Assembly: GCA_002162675.1 (NCBI GenBank)
Contig: MAAE01000037.1
Location: 124,001-188,000 of the forward strand
Direction: 5' to 3'
DNA: 64,000 nt
Origin: Colwellia sp. 39_35_sub15_T18
Lineage (GTDB): Bacteria > Pseudomonadota > Gammaproteobacteria > Enterobacterales > Alteromonadaceae
Shown here piece after piece: positions 8,514 through 18,262 of the stretch. Made by a program: the position numbers and the translations under genes. The stretch's first letter is position 1, and each line of letters begins with the position of its first letter. The notes beneath the pieces were generated by a model, which saw only the letters and a program-made list of their open reading frames with translations, did no database searches and was not told where the DNA came from.

Positions 8514-9824
8514 ATGCGAGGCCTATATGTTAGTATTATTTTTACCGTCTTAGGATCGCTGTTTTTTATCGGTTGGGGCTTAGATAAACTAGCCGAGCAT
8601 ACCAGCTCGGAGCAACAAAACCCTCAAGAAAGTCAAAGCACTGCTTTATACCGCCAGTTAGCCGATGGGCTAGCCCAACAGTTAAACCAACTGCCTGAGC
8701 AAGTACTCATTAGCACAGTACAACAATTTCAACAGCAATATAAAATAATCACTCATTTAGTGTTAAGTAACGATGTCGCCTTACCTAGCTCTTTGCACGC
8801 TCAGTTAGAGCACGACGGTGGGCTATTGCTAGCTTCTCAAAATGATCAATATTTATTAAACAAACTCAACCAACATCCCACCTATTTACTACAACTTAAT
8901 TTTCCTTTACAGCAAGAAGAAAGTAACCCCTTTAACTTCATTTTAACATTAGCCCTCTATTTAAGCATTTGCGGCATTCTTATTTTATGGGTATTTCCGT
9001 TAAGTAGAAGATTATTTTTACTCAATAATGCCGCAGCAAAAATTGGTGAAGGCCAGCTTAATGTTCGTATCATCCCTAGCAAATTCTCTTATATAAAAAT
9101 GTTAGAAAACAGTTTCAACAACATGGCTAGCCAAATTGAAAAACTCGTTGCCGATAATAAAATTTTAGCCCGTAGTTTATCTCATGATATACGCACGCCA
9201 ATTGCTTGCCTTCGCTTTGGTTTAGAGGCCGCCATTGATAGCAAAACAGCGGAGAAAAAAAATAGTTATCTTACTCGCATGGATAGTGAGCTTACTAATA
9301 TGGAAGAAATGACCAGTGCTTTTCTCGAATACGCTTCCATGGAGCGTCAAGCATTACACCTTAAAAAACAAACCGTCAATGTTAGTGAGCTGATCAACTC
9401 AGCCATTAACGATTGCCAAATGCTCGCTGAGCAAAAAAAATTGTCGGTTAAACTGACCGCCACTAGTCAACATATTCACTACCAGCTTGACTATCACTGG
9501 AGCTATCGTGCCTTAGTTAACTTAATTAGTAACGCTATTGGCTATGCCAACAGCCAAGTGTTATTAACCTTAACCACTAAAAATAAGCAACTGCTCATCA
9601 CCGTTGAAGATGACGGCAAGGGCGTAGCGGCGGACAAGCTTGCTGTTATTTTTACCCCTTTTGTTAAGCTAGACGCTGATCGCTCTCGTGAACAAGGCCA
9701 CTTTGGCTTAGGCTTAGCCATTTGCGCTAAAGTGGTGGATTGGCATCAAGGGACAATAACCACAAGTAATCAGCAACGTTTATCTGGCGCTTGCTTCACG
9801 TTAAAATTCCCTATAGAAAAGTAA
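8514..9824 (+). CDS. Sensor histidine kinase (RstB-like)
   Basis: 436 residues: TM1 at about 5-23, a periplasmic domain of about 115 residues, TM2 at about 144-165, HAMP, then HisKA with SLSHDIRTPIACLRFG (phospho-accepting His) and a HATPase domain (NLISNAIGYA, DDGKGVA, FGLGLAI). It is the cognate partner of the preceding regulator, with which it is transcriptionally and probably translationally coupled. Confidence 0.92.
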   Translation: MRGLYVSIIFTVLGSLFFIGWGLDKLAEHTSSEQQNPQESQSTALYRQLADGLAQQLNQLPEQVLISTVQQFQQQYKIITHLVLSNDVALPSSLHAQLEHDGGLLLASQNDQYLLNKLNQHPTYLLQLNFPLQQEESNPFNFILTLALYLSICGILILWVFPLSRRLFLLNNAAAKIGEGQLNVRIIPSKFSYIKMLENSFNNMASQIEKLVADNKILARSLSHDIRTPIACLRFGLEAAIDSKTAEKKNSYLTRMDSELTNMEEMTSAFLEYASMERQALHLKKQTVNVSELINSAINDCQMLAEQKKLSVKLTATSQHIHYQLDYHWSYRALVNLISNAIGYANSQVLLTLTTKNKQLLITVEDDGKGVAADKLAVIFTPFVKLDADRSREQGHFGLGLAICAKVVDWHQGTITTSNQQRLSGACFTLKFPIEK

Positions 9825-9885
9825 TACCAATGGCACTAACTAAGTGATCATTTCCAAATGGCCTAAATAATTCTTTATTTAGAGT
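9825..9885. repeat. Possible second dispersed repeat (TAATACCAAT type)
   Basis: Just after the kinase gene lies TAATACCAATGGCACTAACT followed by AAGTGATCATTT. A related, diverged copy in reverse appears at about 38060-38103 (ACTAATACCAATTGAAATAA, CTTATGACC), and ATACCAATTAG occurs at 43752. Similarity is short and imperfect, so this is a weak call. Confidence 0.3.
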
Positions 9886-10857
<972 letters not shown>

Positions 10858-10913
10858 TTATACCAAGCAAATTCACAATGCTAAACTACTACTAAGCGAA
10901 TTAAACGTTTTAA

Positions 10914-11957
10914 CTAATTCAAACTACTGATGCCATGCTGAATAGTTGTGGTCACCCCTTGCTCATTGAAAATTTTAAAGTGCACATCTCTTAAAGCATA
11001 AGGACGATAGCCACTCACCAATGCAAACCGTTGAGCAACACTGTGGTGAATAATAGGTGCATGGCTCGATATAACATCGTTGACATTTACCCGTACTAAA
11101 CGCGGAGATAAGGTAACTGAATTAGCTTTAGTTCGAATTTGGCTATGTAGTTTTCCAGCAGGTAATGGTTTTATATTTAGGTCATCAACACAGATAGCAT
11201 CTTGAGCACCCATTATTTTAAGCCCTTCATAATCAATGTCTTTCACGTCGATTATAGTCAATTCACTCTCAACACATTTAAGCATGTATTGCAGCGTTAT
11301 ATCAGACAAGCCATCAAACCAATAACTGCCACCAATATCAGCATGCACACCTGCGAACCATAACTCCATCACTCGTGCATCATGGTTAAATAAAGTAGGC
11401 TGAAAAACAATGCGTTTTTCATCTAAAGACACTAAGTGAACCGCTTTTTCAATATGTTTCCCTAAAGTGCCATTTTCAAAAACAATACCACTGGCAGGAA
11501 AAGTATCAGGATTTAAATCTAATGATCCTCGTGTGGCAGCAACTGTATCAAAAACGCCTAAAAACTTTACTTTTTGGGGTAAATGCGCAGCAAACATGCG
11601 GGCAATAGCCGCACCTCGGCTAAAACCAAAAATATAAATCTCATCATTGGGCGCGAAATTATGACTTAAATCGTCATTGGCTTGTGCCAATATGTCTTCC
11701 ATATCGCCATAAGGGGGAGCAAACAAGGCATTGAACTTTCGGGTTAGCCAGTTGCCGCGCGTACCAACACCGCTGTAATAAAAGCTATGTTGATTTGGCG
11801 TACTCGCATTTCCCCCGTTAAGAGGGCTTAATTTTCCCCCAAAAAAGATATGCAATTTCAAAACATTGCTAATACTGCTATCAGCAAAATAATCATCAGA
11901 ATCTTGAGGGGAATTACAGGTGCCATCAAAACAAAAAATAAGCTTGTTCATTTTCAT
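10914..11957 (-). CDS. DUF2235-family alpha/beta hydrolase
   Basis: 347 residues. The N-terminus has LIFCFDGTCNSP and the nucleophile elbow is GFSRGAAIAR (Ser113). Downstream are GVFDTVAA (Asp137) and ELWFAGVHADIGGSY (His205), the DUF2235 catalytic landmarks. This domain is the core of Tle1-type phospholipase effectors of type VI secretion, but it also occurs in non-secreted proteins. No T6SS gene, VgrG or PAAR is nearby and there is no signal peptide, so a cytoplasmic hydrolase of unknown substrate is the safer call. Confidence 0.8.
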   Translation of the reverse strand: MKMNKLIFCFDGTCNSPQDSDDYFADSSISNVLKLHIFFGGKLSPLNGGNASTPNQHSFYYSGVGTRGNWLTRKFNALFAPPYGDMEDILAQANDDLSHNFAPNDEIYIFGFSRGAAIARMFAAHLPQKVKFLGVFDTVAATRGSLDLNPDTFPASGIVFENGTLGKHIEKAVHLVSLDEKRIVFQPTLFNHDARVMELWFAGVHADIGGSYWFDGLSDITLQYMLKCVESELTIIDVKDIDYEGLKIMGAQDAICVDDLNIKPLPAGKLHSQIRTKANSVTLSPRLVRVNVNDVISSHAPIIHHSVAQRFALVSGYRPYALRDVHFKIFNEQGVTTTIQHGISSLN

Positions 11958-11985
11958 CTCCGAAAATAGTCGCCTAATTATTTAT

Positions 11986-12037
11986 CGAAAGAATAAGTAC
12001 TCATAGAAAGACTAAGTACTCACCGAAAGACTAAGTA
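11986..12037. repeat. 19-bp imperfect tandem repeat
   Basis: Units CGAAAGAATAAGTACTCAT, AGAAAGACTAAGTACTCAC and a partial CGAAAGACTAAGTA follow one another just upstream of the DUF2235 start codon (minus-strand gene) and end next to a MITE-like element. Confidence 0.8.
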
Positions 12038-12041
12038 AAAC

Positions 12042-12126
12042 GTAACGGTTACCACCGAGCCGCAATGCTTCACAGAGGGCTCTTCGAGCCTACACAGAGA
12101 ATTGATTATTCTCTGTGTAGTGCACT
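12042..12126 (-). mobile_element. MITE-like interspersed element, copy 3 (5' truncated)
   Basis: 85 bp, minus orientation. It starts (plus strand) with the family right end GTAACGGTTACCACCGAG and contains the GGCTC-TTC-GAGCC hairpin flanked by CACAGAG/CTCTGTG. The outer left half of the element is missing: it stops at the internal GCACTACAC segment known from copies 1 and 5. No flanking duplication remains, as expected for a truncated copy. Confidence 0.75.
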
Positions 12127-12130
12127 TCTA

Positions 12131-12511
12131 TTAATGATCAAATTGTTGTAATAGTCGACGCATTATCTGGTTGTTATAATGGTAAATTATCTTTTGGCTA
12201 TTAAATAATTGCGGTAATTCAACAGCAAAAACCACTAAAATCAGTGCTAAGCCAAGTGGAGAGAAAATATTACTAAAATAAAAAATAATGCCAACAAACA
12301 TAAACAAAACATTAGCCAAGCCTCGCTGCCACTTTCCTAAATAAAAATGATGTAAGCCAGCTACAAATGCCCAATTTAAAGCGGCGTAGGTGTCGGGATC
12401 TTTAATCTGTTGTAATTCTTGAGAATAATATTGTCTTTTTTGCGCCAAAGAGAGCGACGAGATTTGTTGCCTTAATTGATTTTCTTCTTGTTTTAAGTCT
12501 TCGTTATTCAT
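12131..12511 (-). CDS. TM2-like small membrane protein
   Basis: 126 residues. An N-terminal charged, coiled-coil-like stretch (about 1-35) is followed by YAALNWAFVAGLHHFYLGKW, the GxHxFYLG pattern of TM2 domains, and a second hydrophobic segment (about 82-95, LGLALILVVFAVELPQLF). Function of TM2 proteins in bacteria is largely unknown. It lies between two repeat elements, so it is likely transcribed alone or with distant neighbours. Confidence 0.6.
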   Translation of the reverse strand: MNNEDLKQEENQLRQQISSLSLAQKRQYYSQELQQIKDPDTYAALNWAFVAGLHHFYLGKWQRGLANVLFMFVGIIFYFSNIFSPLGLALILVVFAVELPQLFNSQKIIYHYNNQIMRRLLQQFDH

Positions 12512-12539
12512 CTTAACATCCTTATCATAAGTAGCTAAA

Positions 12540-12644
12540 CTAACGGTTCATCACCGAGCCGCTATGCTTCGCCGAGGGCTCTTCGAGCCTACAGCGAGGT
12601 TTTATTATTCTCGGTGGTAATACTTTTTTACGCTGAATAAATAC
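12540..12644 (-). mobile_element. MITE-like interspersed element, copy 4
   Basis: 105 bp, minus orientation, from CTAACGGTTCATCACCGAG to CGCTGAATAAATAC. It contains the GGCTC-TTC-GAGCC hairpin and a compensated stem change: CTCTGTG is CTCGGCG here. The flanking 8-mers TAGCTAAA and TAAATTAA match only 5 of 8, so a duplication is not convincing for this copy. Confidence 0.75.
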
Positions 12645-12686
12645 TAAATTAATACTAAATTAATACGAAACTTTATCTGTTAATAT

Positions 12687-12932
12687 TTATTTTTCTGGAA
12701 TGGGATCTTTGCGTATGACCACGCAATCAGGATCACTACAGCGCCTTATTCGTCCAATCCCCAAACGAAGCCCTTTTAATAAGCCAAAGTGCTCAATAGC
12801 TTGATAAGTATAATGGGAACATGTCGGGGTGAAATTGCACGAGGTGGCAAAGTGTTTAATAGAGCCACCACTTTGCTGATAACGTACAATAGCTTTAAGT
12901 ACTAAATTAGTCAGCACAGGCATATCAGCCAC
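12687..12932 (-). CDS. yidD: YidD-family membrane protein insertion efficiency factor
   Basis: 81 residues with the YidD core CNFTPTCSHYTYQAIEHFG, then GLRLGIGRIRRCSDPDC. YidD is a small inner-membrane-associated protein that helps YidC-dependent insertion. It normally sits between rnpA and yidC; here it is elsewhere, overlapping by 8 bp the end of a DUF4177 gene. Its C-terminus (VVIRKDPIPEK) lacks the usual HPGGxDPVP form, so it is a divergent or secondary copy. Confidence 0.82.
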   Translation of the reverse strand: MADMPVLTNLVLKAIVRYQQSGGSIKHFATSCNFTPTCSHYTYQAIEHFGLLKGLRLGIGRIRRCSDPDCVVIRKDPIPEK

Positions 12933-13146
12933 GGCTGCGACCCAAAGTTAAAATAACCGCTTCGCGTGACCAAAACAACCAAAAACGCTTTTGTTCAATA
13001 ACTTGAAAGGCCAGCTGCCACCCGTCTGCTGCTTCTTGATTTAATGTTGCTTCTAAACGCTTCAATGGTAAACCGCTTGAGCCTAACAATACCGTGCCGC
13101 AACCACCTTCCGTTACATAAACCACTTTGTATTCATCGTATTGCAT
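12925..13146 (-). CDS. DUF4177-like small protein
   Basis: 73 residues: YDEYKVVYVTEGG at the N-terminus, then RLEATLNQEAADGWQLAFQV, the LN..g.eGW.l pattern of DUF4177, and a Trp/Phe-rich hydrophobic segment (KRFWLFWSREAVILTLGR). It precedes and overlaps yidD, so the two are probably translationally coupled. Function is unknown. Confidence 0.65.
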   Translation of the reverse strand: MQYDEYKVVYVTEGGCGTVLLGSSGLPLKRLEATLNQEAADGWQLAFQVIEQKRFWLFWSREAVILTLGRSRG

Positions 13147-13343
13147 ATTGATTACTTCCCTGATTATATTTTTATTATTATGTCAGCAAATAAAGTATAA
13201 AAATCTGCATGATTTATCAAGTATTTTATTTATCGATTCATATCAAATTTTAGCCAATTACTGCCGTTTTCCTCTAGTCAACCGCCTATCCTCCCTGCTA
13301 GAATCTAAACCATTATTTTTTAGACAAAATGAGACGCAGATCA

Positions 13344-14069
13344 ATGGGCAGAGCTTACCAAAACCGAAAATTATCCATGGCAAAAACCGCTGGAGCAAAG
13401 ACCAAAGTATATTCAAAATATGGTAAAGCCATTTATGTATGTGCTAAAAATGGTGGCCTAGATCCCGATGGTAACCTTGCCTTGCGTGGCTTAATTGATA
13501 AAGCAAAGAAAGACCAAGTACCTACCCATGTTATTGACAATGCTCTTAAAAAAGCATCGGGTGCCGGTGGTGAAGACTTTGTTGACGCACGCTACGAAGG
13601 TTTTGGCCCAGGTAACTGCATGGTAATTATTGACTGCTTAACCGATAACGGCAATCGTACCATTAAAGATATCCGTCAATGTTTCACTAAAACCCATTCA
13701 AAAATTGGCTCGTCTGGCACAGTATCACACATGTTTGATCACCAAGCGGTATTCGCCTTTAAAGGTGAAGATGATGAAGTCGTTTTAGAAAACCTAATGA
13801 TGGCCGATATTGATGTTAGTGACGTTGAGCTAGAAGACGGCATTATTACCGTTTATGCACCACATACTGAGTTTTTTAAAATAAAAACTGAATTTGCTAA
13901 CTCTATGCCTGAGTTTGAATTAGAAGTTGAAGAAATCACTTGGGTTCCGCAAACTTATATTGATATTGAAGGTGAAGAAGATCTGGCTAACTTTGAAAAG
14001 TTCATTGCTATGCTAGACGATTGTGATGATGTACAAAACGTTTATCATAATGCTGAAATAAAAGATTAA
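13344..14069 (+). CDS. YebC/PmpR-family regulator (YeeN-like)
   Basis: 241 residues from the ATG at 13344, chosen because MGRAYQNRK is the conserved family start (an in-frame ATG 15 bp upstream gives a non-family extension). Motifs: [49 protein letters not shown] and [10 protein letters not shown]. YebC proteins are cytoplasmic; they have been described as transcription factors and, more recently, as helpers of translation through polyproline stretches. This is the YeeN branch. Its stop codon lies inside a MITE target duplication. Confidence 0.88.
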   Translation: MGRAYQNRKLSMAKTAGAKTKVYSKYGKAIYVCAKNGGLDPDGNLALRGLIDKAKKDQVPTHVIDNALKKASGAGGEDFVDARYEGFGPGNCMVIIDCLTDNGNRTIKDIRQCFTKTHSKIGSSGTVSHMFDHQAVFAFKGEDDEVVLENLMMADIDVSDVELEDGIITVYAPHTEFFKIKTEFANSMPEFELEVEEITWVPQTYIDIEGEEDLANFEKFIAMLDDCDDVQNVYHNAEIKD

Positions 14070-14071
14070 TC

Positions 14072-14255
14072 GTAACTGTTCACCATCGAGTCGCGATGCT
14101 TCACAGAGGGCTCTTCGAGCCTACACGGAGACTTTGTTATTCTCAGTGTAGTGCATAGCAAGCCCTACATGGATGTAGTTCACTTAGGTTATGCATGGAG
14201 CATATAACCTGCCTCGGTGCTCTCTGTGGTAAATATTTCTAAGCTGAATAAATAC
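14072..14255 (-). mobile_element. MITE-like interspersed element, copy 5 (full-length reference copy)
   Basis: 184 bp, minus orientation, the most complete copy with both consensus termini (plus strand GTAACTGTTCACC ... GCTGAATAAATAC). It carries every module: the terminal CACAGAG/CACCGAG strands, the AGGTTATATGC...AACCT hairpin, CTACAT-CC-ATGTAG, and the GGCTCGAAGAGCC hairpin. Flanks GATTAATC (14064-14071) and GAGTAATC (14256-14263) agree at 7 of 8. The left flank includes the yebC stop codon TAA. Confidence 0.85.
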
Positions 14256-14280
14256 GAGTAATCATTAATAACTCATTTAA

Positions 14281-14317
14281 CACTAAGCCCATTCCTGTGA
14301 TGGGCTTAGTGTTTTTT
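14281..14317 (+). terminator. Intrinsic terminator after yebC-like gene
   Basis: A perfect 12-bp stem (CACTAAGCCCAT / ATGGGCTTAGTG) with a 7-nt loop is followed by TTTTTT. It ends transcription of the plus-strand gene after the repeat element. Confidence 0.9.
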
Positions 14318-14323
14318 ACGATT

Positions 14324-14701
14324 TCACACTGTTGGTATTTCTGCTTTAATCCAGTCTAAGTGTTTCCTTAAAATATTGCTGTTAAAAGGCTTAACAATAA
14401 ACCCCGACACTTTTGCTGCAATTAAATCGGTAACCTGCTTTTTATCATATTCACTCGAAACCATTAATACCGGTAAATTGGCTAAATTATTATCATGTCG
14501 AACTTTTTCCAATAGTTGTTTACCATCTAAGTTGGGTATGTGTAAGTCGGTGATCAATAAATCATAATCTTGCTCTCTGAGCTTTTTTAACGCTTCAAGG
14601 CCACTTACCGCTTCATCTAGATTGTTATAACCTAAGCTACGTAACATCTGTATCGTCACCTGCCGCATAGAGAGCATGTCGTCAACTACAAGTACTTTCA
14701 T
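14324..14701 (-). CDS. CheY-like single-domain response regulator
   Basis: 125 residues, a receiver domain only. Acidic pocket D7-D8, phospho-acceptor D52 (LLITDLHIPNLDG), Ser pair in LMVSSEYD and K104 in FIVKPFN. It resembles the chemotaxis-type CheY that pairs with stand-alone kinases more than output-domain regulators. No chemotaxis operon is beside it; the partner is unknown. Confidence 0.88.
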   Translation of the reverse strand: MKVLVVDDMLSMRQVTIQMLRSLGYNNLDEAVSGLEALKKLREQDYDLLITDLHIPNLDGKQLLEKVRHDNNLANLPVLMVSSEYDKKQVTDLIAAKVSGFIVKPFNSNILRKHLDWIKAEIPTV

Positions 14702-14803
14702 ATCAAAATCCCTTTGCTGGATAAATTCATCAACCGTTAATTATAGTCATGAAAGTAAAACACGCCAATTTTCAAAAAAGTGCGCAAAATTGATGATCAC
14801 TCA

Positions 14804-16549
14804 TTAAAAATCAGCGGCGACCTCAAAGGTCATGATGTTTTTGGTCACGGGGTGGTGCAAGGTTAGCCTTTGGGCATGTAAATATAAACGTTGCGTATTG
14901 TTATCACTGCTATGGCTATCAACACAATTATGTCCATATAAGTCATCGCCCAGTATTGGCATATTTAACCCCTGAGGATGGGCACAATGCATCCGTAATT
15001 GATGAGTACGCCCGGTGACCGGCTGCAAATACAGTTTCGTTTTACCATCTATAATATCAATAACTTGCCATTGCGTTTTGGCGTGTTTGCCATGTTCAAA
15101 ACACACTAATTGTCTTGGTCTGTCTTCAAGGTCGCCACGTAACGGTAAATTAATTTCGCCCTGCTCTGCTTCTAATTTAAGTATTTCTTTAATATCTCCC
15201 TCTAAAATTGCTTCATAACGCTTTTTAATGGTGCGATTGATAAATTGTTGTTGCAGATTTTTTTGCGCTCGCTTCGTTAAGGCCAACACCATCAAACCCG
15301 AAGTAGACATGTCTAATCGGTGCACAATAAGCGAGCCCGTTGCTTGAGGAAATTGTTGTTTGATACGTAAATAAACGGAGTCTTCAATGCTCTTCCCTGG
15401 CACCGATAAAAATTCGCTCGGCTTATTAACCACGACCATGTCATTGTCTTGATAAACAATTTCAAGGATTTTACCCAAGGCAGGATTCACCAATAAAGGA
15501 TTATCATCAAGGGTTATGCCCTCTAGCATGTGCTTTAAAATAGGCTGACACTTACCAGAGCAGGCGCCATAAAACTTTTTATGTTGCCGTATTTCAGACT
15601 TAGGGGCTGGTCCCCACCAAAATTCAGCCATGGCTAACGGTTTCAACTTATGCCGAAAAGCATATTGTAATAATTTGGGTGCAGCACAATCACCCGTGCC
15701 TGCGGGGGGAATTGGGTAAGGAGCCTGTTGAAACAATGCCATCACATCTTTTTCAACACCGGCACTATTTAACAAACGATATTCTTTAAAGAGTTTTTTT
15801 TGCAATCTTGTTGACAGCTTTTTACGTTTGTTTTTAATGGCGTTAATTTCATCGGTTAGAACCGTCAGCTTTTGCTGCTCTTGAGCGATTAAATCGCGCC
15901 AATATTGCTTTAAATCTCGTAACTGATTTTTGTCAAACACGCTTTCTTTTGCTAATTGCTGAAAACATGCTGCTAACTCATCGTCGCTTAAAGACGCTTT
16001 TGCTTGGACACGTTTAACTTTTCTTACTTGCCTATTCAGGCTCATTTGACTTTGATGCAGAGCAAGCTGCTCATCTTGATGATTAAACATGATTGTGAGG
16101 GCTTGCTGATATTCTACTAACTGAGGATTGAGCAGCAATTTTTCTAACTCGCTATTAAGCTGGTTGATTATTTTACTTTCGGCATTAAAAAAATCAGTTT
16201 GCGCTTCTATATCAACCACGGCTGGCACAAAATTAATGCTGTTTTTATTAACAAGAGTATCCGCAGGAGTGTCAGCAAACAGTTTTCCAGAAAAAGCGGC
16301 AAGATAACCTATATCACCCTGCTCTGTTGCCACCAAAAGCACGCCAAACATTTTTCCCGTTTGGGCAAACTCTGCTGATAATTTTTGATGATGACTAAGC
16401 TGTTGCTGCAACTGTTGCTGCAATTCGTGCGCGGCTAATAAGCACAGTGGATGTGGCTCATAGCAAAATGGAAAGGTGAAACGTTTGGGTAAGTCGTAGT
16501 CAGCAATGGATTGCTTGAATAGAGTAAAACAGTTTTCTAAAGTAGGCAT
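14804..16549 (-). CDS. RluA-family pseudouridine synthase with a long N-terminal extension
   Basis: 581 residues, far longer than RluA (about 220) or RluC/D (about 320). The C-terminal catalytic domain (about 355-581) has LIVHRLDMSTSGLMV with catalytic Asp413, then VTGRTHQLRMHCAH. The preceding 350 residues have a Gln/Leu-rich and coiled-coil region (about 155-255) and a Cys-containing segment (GTGDCAAPKLLQYAF, FYGACSGKCQPIL). There is no S4 domain at the start. It isomerises uridine in rRNA or tRNA; the target is not deducible. Confidence 0.85.
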   Translation of the reverse strand: MPTLENCFTLFKQSIADYDLPKRFTFPFCYEPHPLCLLAAHELQQQLQQQLSHHQKLSAEFAQTGKMFGVLLVATEQGDIGYLAAFSGKLFADTPADTLVNKNSINFVPAVVDIEAQTDFFNAESKIINQLNSELEKLLLNPQLVEYQQALTIMFNHQDEQLALHQSQMSLNRQVRKVKRVQAKASLSDDELAACFQQLAKESVFDKNQLRDLKQYWRDLIAQEQQKLTVLTDEINAIKNKRKKLSTRLQKKLFKEYRLLNSAGVEKDVMALFQQAPYPIPPAGTGDCAAPKLLQYAFRHKLKPLAMAEFWWGPAPKSEIRQHKKFYGACSGKCQPILKHMLEGITLDDNPLLVNPALGKILEIVYQDNDMVVVNKPSEFLSVPGKSIEDSVYLRIKQQFPQATGSLIVHRLDMSTSGLMVLALTKRAQKNLQQQFINRTIKKRYEAILEGDIKEILKLEAEQGEINLPLRGDLEDRPRQLVCFEHGKHAKTQWQVIDIIDGKTKLYLQPVTGRTHQLRMHCAHPQGLNMPILGDDLYGHNCVDSHSSDNNTQRLYLHAQRLTLHHPVTKNIMTFEVAADF

Positions 16550-16615
16550 AACGCGTGTATTTAAACAAAGTATTCTATGTTCATTGTACCATAGACCCCA
16601 CTAGGTAATGTTCAT

Positions 16616-18142
16616 TCAACGGAACCTATTTATTATTTGGCTAATTTGGGCAATCGCAACGGGTTTTTGCACTATATACGAAAACTTACTCTCACTTTCG
16701 GCACTGGCTTTCAGCCGTTCAAAATAACCTGTTATCAGTATTACTGGGCAATCAGGGCGAACTTTATAGACACCGTTTAATATAGTTTCGCCACCTGACT
16801 CTGCAGCACCTAATATATAATCGGTAAGGACGAGATCAAAGCTGTCGGGATTATTATTTATATATTCAAGCGCGGCGGTTTGTGAAGTATAGGCTGTTAC
16901 GCTGTAACCTATACTTTGTAACATATCCAACATAGCAACCTGAGTATTAAAATCATCTTCAATATAAAGAATGTTGGCCGAGCCGTGGATCACTTCCTCT
17001 GAAAAACCTTGATGTATGGCATTTTGTCCATCTATTGTCGAAGTAGGCAAATAAATAGTAAATGTAGAGCCAACTCCCAAGGTTGAAGCGACTTCTATGC
17101 AGCCATTATGGTTTTCAATAATTGACAAACAAGAACTCAAACCAAGGCCGTTGCCATCATCTTTGGTGGTGAAATAAGGCTTAAATATTGATTTTTGGCA
17201 TTCTTCACTCATACCTATGCCTTTATCTTTAACTGAAATAGCGATATAAGATCCCGGCGTTAAATTACGGTGATCGGCCAATTCGATATTGCAGTAACTG
17301 ACATTGACTATAATCACTTCATTATTAACAGAAGCATGTGAGGCATTAATAATTAGATTGCTAAGCACTTGATGAAGCTGATTTATATCAGCATATAACA
17401 GACTGTTAACATCAGAGGTTTTGTGCATAAGAGGAGATTTAATACTAGGCTGTATAAATGAAATAACATCTTCGATCATTTCTGAATTATTAAAAACGCT
17501 TTTAGTCACGTCTCCTTGTTTAGAATAGCTCATAAACTTTCCGGTTAGTTTAGCAGCTCTTTCGGTTGCTTTTTCAATACGATCTAAATACTTAAGCACT
17601 TCACTGGCATCACAGCCCTTGTCTATTTTCATGGCCGCAAGTTGAGAAGAGCCCAATATCATTGATAGAATATTATTAAAATCATGTGCTAAACCTGCCG
17701 AAAGGGTCGCTAGTGTCTCAAGTTTTTGATTGGCGATATTGGCATCTTCCACTTTTTTTCTTTCGGTAATATCATGAAAAGCACCGAGTATGCCAATAAC
17801 GTCGCCACTGCTACCAATTAAAGGGATTTTACTGGTTTCTAACCAAGCAACATGACCATCAGCCTGCATTTGACTTTCAATGATATTTAATTCGGCTTTA
17901 TTCGACTTGATGACGCGTTGATCACATTCACGGAAAAAATCGGCTTCTTCCTTTGTCCAAGGCATGTCGTAATCTGTTTTGCCAATATAGTCTTCGGGTG
18001 AATTAAGGCCAGCAACGTCAGCAAGCGCTTGATTGCATCCTAAGCCAACACTATTTTTATCTTTCCAAAAAATACAAAAAGGTAAAGCATCAATAACGGC
18101 TTGAAACATTTCTAATGACGGCTGGTGATTATTTTTATCCAT
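16616..18142 (-). CDS. PAS-domain hybrid histidine kinase
   Basis: 508 residues, no membrane segment. A PAS domain (about 8-130, ending FHDITERKK) is followed by a NtrB-like HisKA (TLSAGLAHDFNNILSMI), HATPase (NLIINASHAS, DKGIGM, GLGLSSCLSII) and a C-terminal receiver (about 385-508) with IEDDFN, LVLTDYIL, LITGYFE and VQKPVA. A cytosolic sensor whose own receiver probably relays or modulates phosphate flow. No dedicated output gene is adjacent. Confidence 0.9.
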   Translation of the reverse strand: MDKNNHQPSLEMFQAVIDALPFCIFWKDKNSVGLGCNQALADVAGLNSPEDYIGKTDYDMPWTKEEADFFRECDQRVIKSNKAELNIIESQMQADGHVAWLETSKIPLIGSSGDVIGILGAFHDITERKKVEDANIANQKLETLATLSAGLAHDFNNILSMILGSSQLAAMKIDKGCDASEVLKYLDRIEKATERAAKLTGKFMSYSKQGDVTKSVFNNSEMIEDVISFIQPSIKSPLMHKTSDVNSLLYADINQLHQVLSNLIINASHASVNNEVIIVNVSYCNIELADHRNLTPGSYIAISVKDKGIGMSEECQKSIFKPYFTTKDDGNGLGLSSCLSIIENHNGCIEVASTLGVGSTFTIYLPTSTIDGQNAIHQGFSEEVIHGSANILYIEDDFNTQVAMLDMLQSIGYSVTAYTSQTAALEYINNNPDSFDLVLTDYILGAAESGGETILNGVYKVRPDCPVILITGYFERLKASAESESKFSYIVQKPVAIAQISQIINRFR

Positions 18143-18262
18143 AAAAATACTGACGCCCCTTACGCTAAGCAGATGAAATAACCTGTAAAAAACTTTTAAA
18201 ACGACGTTATTAAAAGCTTATATTTTATCTGAGTATAGATGAGGTTTAGCCAATTGAAATAG

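Noticed and set aside
10914..12511. T6SS effector-immunity pair (DUF2235 with the TM2-like protein)
   Set aside because: No VgrG, PAAR or T6SS gene nearby, the genes are separated by a repeat element, and the TM2 protein has no signal peptide typical of periplasmic immunity proteins.
14072..14255. tRNA or small RNA gene (cloverleaf-like hairpins)
   Set aside because: Hairpins do not form a tRNA cloverleaf and there is no anticodon or acceptor pattern; the sequence belongs to the repeat family.
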